A stretch of DNA of 5,524 nt from Candidatus Desantisbacteria bacterium CG2_30_40_21. GTDB lineage: Bacteria; UBA9089; CG2-30-40-21. The translations under genes were made by a program, and so were the position numbers. The notes under the pieces are model-generated. The model saw only the letters and a list, made by a program, of their open reading frames with translations. It was not told the DNA's origin and made no database searches. Shown piece by piece: positions 1-5,524 of this stretch; within the stretch, counting starts at the first letter, position 1, and the number at the start of each line of letters is the position of its first letter. Where the stretch lies: the NCBI GenBank assembly GCA_001873945.1, contig MNYI01000058.1:1-5524 (forward strand), written 5' to 3'.

Positions 1-50
1 CACCCCCCATTATTACCTGAGTCCTCGCTGGAAATTTCCCGAGCTGTGCA
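1..50 (-). pseudogene. possible downstream piece of the broken U32 peptidase gene
   Basis: Read on the minus strand, one frame of the first 50 bases gives DCTAREISSEDSGNNGG. U32-family peptidases have a conserved (L)ARE(L/I)S-x-E-E segment shortly after the AFGY segment that ends the upstream piece at 314, so this could be the continuation of the same gene on the far side of the inserted DNA. The match is only about nine residues. Part of it lies in the arm of the inverted repeat at 30-224, so chance is a real alternative. The piece runs off the left edge of the window. Confidence 0.35.
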
Positions 51-224
51 ATCGGAATTTATCACACAGAGACACAAAGCACACAAAGGACAGAAAAGAA
101 GAAAAATCTCATATGTCTTTGTGATCTCTGTGGCTTTGTGTGAGAAATAAGTGAGCTTTGTGAGCTTTGCGTAATCTTTGCGTTCTCTGTGTTAAAAAAC
201 TCGATTGCACAGGTCGAAATTTCC
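30..224. repeat. long imperfect inverted repeat (MITE/REP-like element A)
   Basis: The left arm has GGAAATTTC at 30-38, CTGTGCAATCG at 44-54 and ACACAGAGACACAAAG at 64-79. The right arm has the complements in mirror order: CTTTGCGTTCTCTGTGT at 176-192, CGATTGCACAG at 202-212 and GAAATTTCC at 216-224. The middle (about 80-175) is low-complexity, rich in CTTTGTG and its complement. A transcript could fold into a long hairpin. There is no transposase or plausible gene inside, which suggests a non-autonomous palindromic element. The core AATTTA(T/C)C...ACAGAGACAC(A/G)AAG is shared with the repeat at 777-888, so the two belong to one family with different outer ends. The exact ends and any target-site duplication are uncertain. 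Confidence 0.75.
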
Positions 225-270
225 TTCATGAGAACCAGATACATTCTTGCCTGCAAGCACTGCATGCCAA

Positions 271-313
271 ATTTCAACACATTCTATTGGAGAATACTCC
301 TTATAGTTGAAAT
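271..313. repeat. short inverted repeat at the break in the U32 gene
   Basis: ATTTCAAC at 271-278 is mirrored by GTTGAAAT at 306-313, and GGAG/CTCC (289-292, 297-300) forms a small inner stem. The right arm ends exactly where the U32-like reading frame stops matching its family (codon GGG TAT ending at 314). It may be the terminus of the inserted DNA or a chance hairpin. The stretch 225-313 contains nothing else I can identify. Confidence 0.35.
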
Positions 314-742
314 ATACCCGAAAGCTGCAAGTACCTCTACACCAGACCTCCCATGCACTGCCATCTGTGTGCTTGCATGAAGCCTGACCATTGGAAAAAA
401 TTTGCGGACAAGGTAGGCAATGCCCCAGTCCTGAACAATGAACGCATCAACACCTGCTTCTGCACATTCTGCCAGGCTATGCATCACCTTACTGTGTTCA
501 CTTTCGAGCATTAGTGTATTCACCGCAAGATATACCTTGCGTGATGGCAAAAGCGTCTTTGCATGTGATACAATCGCAGCAACATGATCTACTGCAAAGT
601 TTGCCGCATAAGTACGGGCAGAAAACCTTGTCAATCCAAGATACACAGCATCAGCACCATATAAAAACGCAGCATATGCAGCCTACAATGAGCCTGCAGG
701 GGACACAATCTCTGTCTGGATATGGTTGGATGTGCTGTCCAT
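314..742 (-). pseudogene. peptidase U32 family protein, N-terminal remnant with nonsense codon
   Basis: The minus strand from ATG at 742 encodes the start of a U32-type protein. EIVSPAGSL (residues 11-19) matches the family's N-terminal LLSPAGS motif, and GADAVYLGL (about 31-39), AVNTLM, GVDAFIVQDWG and HASTQMAVHG follow in family order. U32 proteins form a TIM-barrel-like fold; known members include collagenase-like proteases and the RlhA/TrhP tRNA/rRNA hydroxylation factors. Codon 20 is TAG (683-685) between SL and AAYAAF, where family members usually have a sense codon such as Glu. After AFGY (about residue 143 of a protein normally 300-800 aa or more) the match ends abruptly and the frame runs into ISTIRSILQ and a stop at 284. 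A GTG at 646 opens a residual 120-codon frame, but this lacks the N-terminal motif. There is no clear ribosome-binding site before 742. Two independent lesions make a pseudogene very likely; the substrate or subfamily cannot be told. Confidence 0.85.
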
Positions 743-776
743 TAATTCTGTTTGATTGTACATTTGTATATTTGCG

Positions 777-888
777 GTAACTACTCAGCGAGGGGAATTT
801 ACCACAGAGACACGAAGAAGGAATGCTGAGTAAAAAGGGGAGGGGATGTTCTTCCCTGTGCCTCCGTGTCTCCGTGGTGAGTAGTTAC
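777..888. repeat. inverted repeat with perfect 11-bp ends (MITE/REP-like element B)
   Basis: The 112-base element starts with GTAACTACTCA (777-787) and ends with its exact complement TGAGTAGTTAC (878-888). Inside lies a second pair, CCACAGAGACACGAAG (802-817) against CTCCGTGTCTCCGTGG (862-877). The left arm has an extra GCGAGGGGAATTTA not mirrored on the right. The core matches element A at 56-79. It has no coding potential of its own. It sits between the penicillin-binding protein gene and the U32 remnant, both on the minus strand. Its right end supplies the stop codon of the former, and its transcript could fold into a strong hairpin acting as a terminator or mRNA 3'-end stabiliser. That role is inferred. 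Confidence 0.85.
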
Positions 889-2204
889 GACTTAACATCC
901 TTTGTCTGTCGTTTATTAACCATGTGCAAGGCAGATTTTTCCTCAAAATATACCTCTAAGAGTTTTCTGGTAACAGTACATGCCTTTGCTCGCCAGGTAT
1001 CATAATTAACAATCAACACGGCTATGGCTATCTCTGGATCATCTGCCGGGGCAAACCCGACAAACCAAGTACAATTTTTTGGTTGTGTTTTACAAGAGAG
1101 GGAACCTGTTTTGCCAGCTATTTTAATCCCTGGAATATAAGGATTGCCTCGTCTATCATAAAATGCCTTATGGGCATTACCCTCCCCCTGAACTGTTTGT
1201 ATCATCATCGTTTTAATTATCTCAGCAGTTTTCGATGAAATCGGTGTTCTCATTACCTGAGGACAGGGCGTTACAAGAACCTTTCCCTCTTTATCTACAA
1301 TCTGTTTAATAAGGGACGGCTTCATTATCTGCCCTTTATTAGCAATAGATGCAGCAATCAATGCCCCATGAAGGGGGCTCATATTTATATCCCCAAATCC
1401 AGCACCTGAGGCTGCAATATCATATGTTTCATCAGAGATAATAGCTGATGAAATCTCTAACGGCATGTCAAGACATAACTTAGAATTAAATCCAAATCTT
1501 GCAGTATATTCTTTCAGGTGAGGATATCCTACGGCTACTGCCATGGCGGCAAAGGCTGTATTACAGGATTTAGCTAAAGCACCCCCTACACTGATTGGTC
1601 CTATAGGAACATTGGAGGAATCCTGTATCCACTTACCATCATATTTAATCCTTTTTGTTGCCTTCAAAATATCATCAGGCTGAACGGTTTCATGCTCAAG
1701 GGCAGCTGATAGGGTTACAATCTTAAATATAGAAGCAGCTGGATATGAGGATGAAAGGGTTAAGGGAAGACTGTGTTTAAGGGGATCGTTCCCTTGACTG
1801 GCCATGGCTAAGATTGCCCCTGTGGATGGGTTCAAGACAACTACTGCCCCAACCGGTATTTTGTATTGTTGAAATAGCTTGAGCGCAGCATTTTGAAGAC
1901 AGGGCAAAAGCGTAGATACTGCCCTTCTTTTAGTGTCCATAGTCATGGTATATTCGTTTTCTGTTGTTTGCTTAAAAGAAGCAGGAGAAATATTTACTCC
2001 CCGCATATAATTTCTGGCAATCTTTTTATTTAGATAATCGGACACATCAGTACTGGTATATGTTTGATAACAGGTAATACCCATAATGATAAAAAGACAT
2101 ATTAAAGCAATACTACATGGCTTATTCCACTGGCTTTTCCATGACAATCCCTTTTTCTTGAATCGTCGCACATTCCTTCCCTGATATTTTCTCCATCCCA
2201 TCAT
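885..2204 (-). CDS. penicillin-binding protein, transpeptidase (PbpA/class B-like)
   Basis: This is a membrane-anchored D,D-transpeptidase of the penicillin-binding protein superfamily, which cross-links peptidoglycan outside the cytoplasmic membrane. From the ATG at 2204 it has 439 residues: a basic cytoplasmic N-terminus, one membrane segment (about residues 30-46, IALICLFIIMGITCY), a short linker, then the transpeptidase domain. All three active-site motifs are present: SIFK (S158, K161), SCN (S213-N215) and KTG (365-367). A WFVGFAP segment typical of PbpA/FtsI-type enzymes follows. It is shorter than usual class B proteins (550-700 aa) and lacks most of the N-terminal pedestal/dimerisation region and any glycosyltransferase domain. 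The start is chosen because AAGGGGGGG lies just upstream (2209-2217). An in-frame ATG at 2276 lies upstream of the predicted promoter's -35 box and so would not be transcribed from it; the second ATG at 2201 is an alternative. The stop TAA (885-887) lies inside the end of repeat element B. The exact subfamily is not assigned. Confidence 0.88.
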   Translation of the reverse strand: MMGWRKYQGRNVRRFKKKGLSWKSQWNKPCSIALICLFIIMGITCYQTYTSTDVSDYLNKKIARNYMRGVNISPASFKQTTENEYTMTMDTKRRAVSTLLPCLQNAALKLFQQYKIPVGAVVVLNPSTGAILAMASQGNDPLKHSLPLTLSSSYPAASIFKIVTLSAALEHETVQPDDILKATKRIKYDGKWIQDSSNVPIGPISVGGALAKSCNTAFAAMAVAVGYPHLKEYTARFGFNSKLCLDMPLEISSAIISDETYDIAASGAGFGDINMSPLHGALIAASIANKGQIMKPSLIKQIVDKEGKVLVTPCPQVMRTPISSKTAEIIKTMMIQTVQGEGNAHKAFYDRRGNPYIPGIKIAGKTGSLSCKTQPKNCTWFVGFAPADDPEIAIAVLIVNYDTWRAKACTVTRKLLEVYFEEKSALHMVNKRQTKDVKS

Positions 2205-2208
2205 CTTT

Positions 2209-2217
2209 CCCCCCCTT
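2209..2217 (-). promoter_or_regulatory. ribosome-binding site of the penicillin-binding protein gene
   Basis: On the minus strand AAGGGGGGG is followed by AAAG and then ATGATG. The purine-rich run sits at normal Shine-Dalgarno distance from the ATG at 2204 and favours that start over the upstream in-frame ATG at 2276. The run of seven G is a homopolymer tract. Confidence 0.65.
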
Positions 2218-2244
2218 ATTAGATGAAATGTCATTAATAATATT

Positions 2245-2273
2245 ATTATAACAAAACAATCAATGTTTGTCAA
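2245..2273 (-). promoter_or_regulatory. sigma-70-type promoter for the penicillin-binding protein gene
   Basis: On the minus strand there is a consensus -35 box TTGACA (2268-2273), a 17-base spacer, and a consensus -10 box TATAAT (2245-2250). Transcription would start near 2238, leaving a leader of about 35 bases before the ATG at 2204. The -35 box lies inside a TTTGTCAA half-site (2266-2273) like those of the palindrome at 2284-2307. Confidence 0.8.
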
Positions 2274-2283
2274 CAAAATTTAT

Positions 2284-2307
2284 CTTGACAAATCACTATT
2301 TGTCAAG
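2284..2307. promoter_or_regulatory. perfect inverted repeat, candidate operator
   Basis: CTTGACAAAT (2284-2293) and ATTTGTCAAG (2298-2307) are exact complements around a 4-base centre CACT. The palindrome covers the -35 box and the complete spacer of the purB promoter, a position where a bound dimeric regulator would block RNA polymerase. A further half-site TTTGTCAA (2266-2273) coincides with the -35 box of the divergent promoter. The regulator is unknown and not encoded in the window. Part of the symmetry follows from the TTGACA box itself, but the 10/10 match extends well beyond it. Confidence 0.6.
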
Positions 2308-2313
2308 TAAACT
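2285..2313 (+). promoter_or_regulatory. sigma-70-type promoter for purB
   Basis: A consensus -35 box TTGACA (2285-2290) is followed by a 17-base spacer and a -10 box TAAACT (2308-2313, four of six consensus bases). Transcription would start near 2320, about 25 bases before the purB TTG start. It is divergent from the promoter at 2245-2273, and the two -35 boxes are 11 bases apart. Confidence 0.72.
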
Positions 2314-2344
2314 TTAACAAAAACACAAAAGGAGGACAGGGACA

Positions 2345-3631
2345 TTGATTCAAAGGTATACACGATCTGAAATGGGCAAGATATGGACAGATGAGTATAA
2401 GTTCAGGAAATTACTTGAAATAGAGATATTGGCTTGTGAGGCTCAGGTTGCACTGGGTAACATACCAAAATATGCAGTTGAGAAAATAAGAGAAAAGGCA
2501 AATTTTAATGTAGATAGAATTCTGGAGATAGAGGAGACTGTCCAACATGATATTATTGCCTTTCTCACCAGTGTAGCCGAATATGTTGGCGAGGAATCAA
2601 GATATATTCATCTGGGGTTGACATCCTATGATGTGGTTGATACCTGTCTTTCTGTTAGAATGCGTGATGCTGGGGAAATGATTGCAGGAGATCTGAAAAG
2701 ACTATCTGAGGTATTAAAAAAACAGGCTCACAAGTATCAACACACCATTATGATTGGAAGAACACATGGCATCCATGCCGAGCCAATGACCTTTGGCTTA
2801 AAGATGGCATTGTGGTATTTTGAAACCCTTCGCAACATCCATCGAATGGAAGAGGCAATAAAGGTTATCAGCGTTGGGAAATTATCTGGTGCGGTTGGCA
2901 CTTATTCTCAGATAGATCCCTTTGTGGAAGAGTATGTTTGTCAGAAATTAGGGCTTAAACAGGCTGAGGTAGCGACACAGGTATTACAACGAGATAGACA
3001 TGCAGAATATTTAACCACCTTGGCTGTTATTGCCAGCTCTCTGGAAAAATTCAGCACTGAGATACGAAACCTCCAGCGGACAGATATTGGAGAGGTTGAA
3101 GAGCCATTTGGCAAGGGACAAAAGGGTTCCTCTGCTATGCCACACAAGAAAAATCCAGTTGTAGCTGAGAGAATATCAGGTCTGGCAAGGGTTGTCAGGG
3201 CAAATGCCATGGCTGCACTGGAAAATGTCAGCCTCTGGCATGAACGCGATATCGCTCACTCTTCTGTGGAACGAGTAATCATTCCTGATAGCATCCTCCT
3301 GATAGACTACATGTTGGATAAATTTATATGGATTGCTGAAAATATAGTCGTTCGAGAGGATCGGATGAAAGAAAATATAAACCGTACTAAGGGACTAATC
3401 CATTCCCAGAGCTTGTTGTTGGCATTGACCCAGAAGAATGTGCTTCGAGAAGATGCCTATTCTATGGTTCAAAGAAATGCCATGCGGGTAATAGATGAAG
3501 GCATAGATTTTAGGGAATTGATACTTAATGATCAGGATATAAGAGGCTATCTTAGTCTTCAAGAGATAGATGATTGTTTTGATCTGGATAAATATTTGAA
3601 GAATATAGATGTCGTGTTTAAGAGATTATAA
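2345..3631 (+). CDS. purB: adenylosuccinate lyase
   Basis: PurB (EC 4.3.2.2), a cytoplasmic homotetrameric enzyme of the fumarase/aspartase superfamily, catalyses two steps of purine synthesis: SAICAR to AICAR plus fumarate, and adenylosuccinate to AMP plus fumarate. The 428-residue product is close to the usual length of the Bacillus-type enzyme (about 430). The N-terminus MIQRYTRSEMGKIWTDEYKF is typical. H68 in TVQHD and H141 in GRTHG are the known catalytic histidine positions, and the signature loop GSSAMPHKKNP (261-271) carries the catalytic serine at 262. The start is TTG: GGAGG lies at 2331-2335, nine bases upstream; the family N-terminus begins there; and no in-frame ATG lies nearby upstream. 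The gene looks intact. It has its own promoter with an overlapping palindrome and is followed 17 bases later by an unrecognised gene. No other purine gene is in the window. Confidence 0.96.
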   Translation: MIQRYTRSEMGKIWTDEYKFRKLLEIEILACEAQVALGNIPKYAVEKIREKANFNVDRILEIEETVQHDIIAFLTSVAEYVGEESRYIHLGLTSYDVVDTCLSVRMRDAGEMIAGDLKRLSEVLKKQAHKYQHTIMIGRTHGIHAEPMTFGLKMALWYFETLRNIHRMEEAIKVISVGKLSGAVGTYSQIDPFVEEYVCQKLGLKQAEVATQVLQRDRHAEYLTTLAVIASSLEKFSTEIRNLQRTDIGEVEEPFGKGQKGSSAMPHKKNPVVAERISGLARVVRANAMAALENVSLWHERDIAHSSVERVIIPDSILLIDYMLDKFIWIAENIVVREDRMKENINRTKGLIHSQSLLLALTQKNVLREDAYSMVQRNAMRVIDEGIDFRELILNDQDIRGYLSLQEIDDCFDLDKYLKNIDVVFKRL

Positions 3632-3648
3632 AAGGAGAAAATTTAACA

Positions 3649-4053
3649 ATGCGTCCATCACAAAATCAGGTTGACCCACATGCAGTCATGCGAGAGGAAT
3701 TGCGAAACGAAAATCTAATCTTGCTTCAAACTGAAATAACAGGAAAAGAGATTATCATCAAGACAAGTACCTATCGTAACAATAAGGAAAGAAAATATCT
3801 GGTAGAGGAGGTCAAGGATGAATACTTTAAGGACGCTGGAAAGCTTGTCCGTGGCATCAGGCTAATAAATAATAAAACTTCAAAGGAAGAACAGCCTTTA
3901 TTAAAATATCCTTCAGAACTTATTGCTATGACTACAGAAAATAAGCAAAAAAAGCTGACCTTGCGATATACCTCTGATGTAAATTTTACAAGAGACTTTC
4001 GTCGCCTTTGTCGCGATACCAAACCGGATTTGGAGATATATTTTTATTATTAA
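3649..4053 (+). CDS. hypothetical protein, 134 aa, downstream of purB
   Basis: I do not recognise this gene. The ATG at 3649 is preceded by GGAG (3634-3637, 11 bases upstream). Only 17 bases separate it from the purB stop, so it is probably co-transcribed with purB. The product is very rich in charged residues, especially Lys, Glu and Arg, has a single Cys (in RRLCRD), and shows no signal peptide, membrane segment or known nucleotide-binding motif. Segments such as NLILLQTEITGKEIIIKTST alternate in a way that suggests beta strands. It ends in the unusual tail PDLEIYFYY. Its low G+C resembles purB and not the following gene. The single clean frame with a ribosome-binding site and operon spacing supports a real gene, but the function is unknown. 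Confidence 0.7.
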   Translation: MRPSQNQVDPHAVMREELRNENLILLQTEITGKEIIIKTSTYRNNKERKYLVEEVKDEYFKDAGKLVRGIRLINNKTSKEEQPLLKYPSELIAMTTENKQKKLTLRYTSDVNFTRDFRRLCRDTKPDLEIYFYY

Positions 4054-4093
4054 CTTGGTAAGCGTTATACTGTCTTATAAGCATCTTGACTAT

Positions 4094-4102
4094 AGGAGGA
4101 GG
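4094..4102 (+). promoter_or_regulatory. strong ribosome-binding site of the AAA ATPase gene
   Basis: AGGAGGAGG lies six bases before the ATG at 4109. It fixes that ATG as the start in preference to the upstream in-frame TTG at 4055, which has no such site and would translate the ribosome-binding site itself as RRR. Confidence 0.8.
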
Positions 4103-4108
4103 AACGCA

Positions 4109-5449
4109 ATGGATTTCAAACAAGAGATGGAGATTTATCTGAGGTCAAAGTTCACGGTTATCTGGGTGGTAACTTACGAGGAAGAGCGGCTCATCGACGA
4201 CCTTAAGGAGCTTTGCGAAAAAAACAACCGTATGTTGGCGACATGGGATGTGGCCGCCTTCTTTCAGGGTGTGGTCAATGTTTCAGGCTCTTTGCCAGAC
4301 GCCCATGACCCGAAGACCGTGCTGGAGGCTATCAACAAGGCCAATAAGGATCGTAGTTCGGTATTTTTGCTGAAGGACTTCCACGCGTGTCTGGACAAAC
4401 AGGTGCAACTCATCCGGCAATTTCGTAATCTGTCGCAGCAACTCAAGTATACGCAAAAGAGCATCGTTATCTCTTCGTCAACATCCCATATACCCGACGA
4501 GTTGAAAGACGACATATTTATTGTGGAGTTCCCATCGCCGACCATTAAGGAGCTTGAAGGCATATTGGACCGTTTCGCGAAAAACCCGCAGATTAAGGTG
4601 GACCTCACCAATCTTGGGCGAGAGAAGATACTTCGCAGTGCCCTTGGCCTTTCTTCAAATCAGGCACAGCGGGTGTTCGGCAAAGCTATCGTCGCCGAGA
4701 TCAAGGACGCAGAAGGACGGGTGACCAAACCAGCCGGAATTTTAGACGAGCGTAGCATCGACATGATTACCAGCGAAAAAAAGGGCATTATCCGCGAATC
4801 CGGAGCATTAGAGTTTTATTCACCTCAGGAGACTATGTCCGATGTAGGTGGACTGGAGGTTCTTAAAGGATGGCTTCGCAACCGCGAAAAGGCATTTTCT
4901 AAAGAAGCCCGCGATTATGGCTTGCCTGCCCCGAAAGGGATTGCTCTTATAGGCATTCCGGGCACAGGCAAGAGCCTGACAGCAAAGATGGTAGCCGGGC
5001 TGTGGCATCTGCCACTTGTGCGGTTGGATGTAGGTGCTTTGTTCGGCGGTTTGGTAGGGCAATCCGAGGAAAACACGCGACGGGCTTTGGCTCTGGTTGA
5101 GACCATATCACCGTGCTTGATGTGGATTGACGAGATGGAAAAGGGCTTTGCAACCGGTGGCGGCGATGGAGGCACGAGTCAGCGTGTATTCCAGAACATC
5201 CTTACCTGGATGCAGGAGAAAAGTAAGCCGGTCTTTGTGATTGGCACAGCCAACAATATTTCCGCCCTGCCACCGGAGTTTTTGCGCAAGGGACGCTTCG
5301 ACAGGCTGTTACGAAATAGAAAGTTGACTACCACCAGAATCCATAGAAAGCCCTATTATCATTTGTATTATTTCTTTAAAAGTTTTCCTTGCAATATAAA
5401 ATTCTTAATTTTTAATCAATACAGAATCAATTTGTTTAACATTATTTGA
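4109..5449 (+). pseudogene. Ycf46-like AAA ATPase, 3'-truncated
   Basis: This is an AAA+ ATPase resembling the Ycf46 family of stand-alone ATPases found in cyanobacteria, plastids and other bacteria, whose role is poorly known. From the ATG at 4109, residues 1 to about 250 form an N-terminal region starting MDFKQEMEIYLRSKFTVIWV. The AAA module follows: Walker A GIPGTGKS (282-289), Walker B CLMWIDEMEKG (336-346), sensor 1 VIGTANN (377-383) and the arginine-finger segment LRKGRFD (392-398). Family resemblance ends at about residue 400 (near 5310). The last 46 or so residues (beginning RNRKLTTTRIHR) are low-complexity, come from very AT-rich DNA, and replace the expected C-terminal lid of about 80-100 residues. 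A degraded transposase-like stretch lies on the opposite strand from that point. G+C of the intact part (about 50% in sampled lines) is above that of purB, hinting at a different origin. The catalytic motifs survive, but without the lid the protein is probably non-functional. Confidence 0.82.
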
Positions 5450-5458
5450 TTTTTGGGG
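5309..5458 (-). pseudogene. degenerate transposase fragment, IS4-like N-terminus
   Basis: On the minus strand, one frame between stops reads PQKSNNVKQIDSVLIKN, then a TAA (5405-5407), then a 31-residue piece containing TFKEIIQMIIGLSMDSGG and ending SQLSIS at a TAA (5309-5311) formed at the junction with the ATPase gene. The pattern F-x-x-x-R-K-x-(T)F-K-E-I-I followed by a hydrophobic run and SGGSQLS resembles the N-terminal part of IS4-family transposases (RKLxFxxxIxxxLSMGGxSL). It is too short and too degraded to assign an IS. The catalytic DDE region is absent, so this is at most a remnant that interrupted the ATPase gene. It lies in DNA of under 30% G+C by eye. Confidence 0.42.
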
Positions 5459-5524
5459 TTATTTAATAGAATCCTCTTAATTTAGCAGGATTATTTAAGA
5501 TGTTAGGCATAATTCTAAATCAAT
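5459..5524. other. AT-rich non-coding end of the window with a small hairpin
   Basis: No gene is visible. AATCCT (5470-5475) and AGGATT (5487-5492) can pair around an AT-rich loop. If the transposase remnant is real, this would be its upstream leader or the inner part of the insertion, whose far end lies outside the window. Confidence 0.35.

Noticed and set aside
61..192. CRISPR-like array from the repeated CTTTGTG / CACAAAG units
   Set aside because: The units are short, irregularly spaced and arranged as one large palindrome, not as direct repeats with uniform spacers.
62..280. Minus-strand open frame of 72 codons ending FFFFSVLCVLCVSV
   Set aside because: It runs through the low-complexity core of repeat element A. 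Such Cys/Val/Ser-rich tails are the usual translation of this repeat, and the frame has no family match.
189..313. A minus-strand frame reading YSPIECVEIWHAVLAGKNVSGSHEGNF into the repeat arm
   Set aside because: It looks protein-like but has no start, matches no family I can name, and ends inside the inverted-repeat arm; it could be a fragment of inserted DNA or chance.
823..1005. Plus-strand open frame of 60 codons across repeat B and the end of the penicillin-binding protein gene
   Set aside because: It overlaps the repeat and the antisense of a well-supported gene, and has no ribosome-binding site.
2205..2276. A 24-residue N-terminal extension of the penicillin-binding protein from ATG 2276
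   Set aside because: The consensus promoter at 2245-2273 would start transcription downstream of that ATG, and a good ribosome-binding site precedes the ATG at 2204.
4055..4081. Possible separate promoter before the ATPase gene (TTGGTA with TATAAG, or TATACT)
   Set aside because: The spacers are only about 15 bases or the boxes do not pair, so the match is no better than chance in AT-rich DNA.
4264..5175. Several minus-strand open frames of 68-115 codons within the ATPase gene
   Set aside because: They are antisense shadows of a gene whose plus-strand frame carries Walker A, Walker B, sensor 1 and arginine-finger motifs.

Overview
The window reads as a chromosomal stretch from an AT-leaning bacterium, with purB at roughly 40% G+C by eye. 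Nothing in it fixes the taxon. The class B-type penicillin-binding protein implies a peptidoglycan cell wall. The imperfect palindromes built on CACAGAGACAC(A/G)AAG are a kind of dispersed repeat I associate with repeat-rich genomes of environmental bacteria, but that is a recollection and not a sequence result. I see no tRNA, rRNA, CRISPR array, phage gene or defence module.

Left part (1-888): a decayed peptidase U32-family gene on the minus strand. It carries a nonsense codon near its start and is broken after about 143 codons by foreign DNA. That DNA includes a long imperfect inverted repeat (30-224). A second inverted repeat (777-888) shares the same core and separates the broken gene from the next one. 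Its outer end supplies the stop codon of that neighbour.

Centre (885-4053): two intact, divergently transcribed units share a 140-bp control region. To the left runs a compact penicillin-binding transpeptidase with all three active-site motifs. To the right runs adenylosuccinate lyase (purB, TTG start), followed 17 bases later by an unrecognised 134-residue gene, probably in the same operon. The control region holds two well-formed sigma-70-type promoters, each with a TTGACA -35 box and a 17-base spacer. A perfect 10-bp inverted repeat covers the -35 box and the whole spacer of the purB promoter, and a third copy of the same half-site covers the -35 box of the opposite promoter. This suggests one regulator could act on both units.

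Right part (4109-5524): a Ycf46-like AAA ATPase gene with its own strong ribosome-binding site and visibly higher G+C (about 50%) than purB. It is cut just after its arginine-finger motif. The sequence beyond is very AT-rich and carries, on the opposite strand, a degraded piece resembling the N-terminal region of an IS4-type transposase. The ATPase is therefore probably inactivated.

No convincing new multi-gene system is visible. The most interesting points are the shared operator in the divergent promoter region, the two-member palindromic repeat family that disrupts or terminates genes, and the uncharacterised gene after purB.
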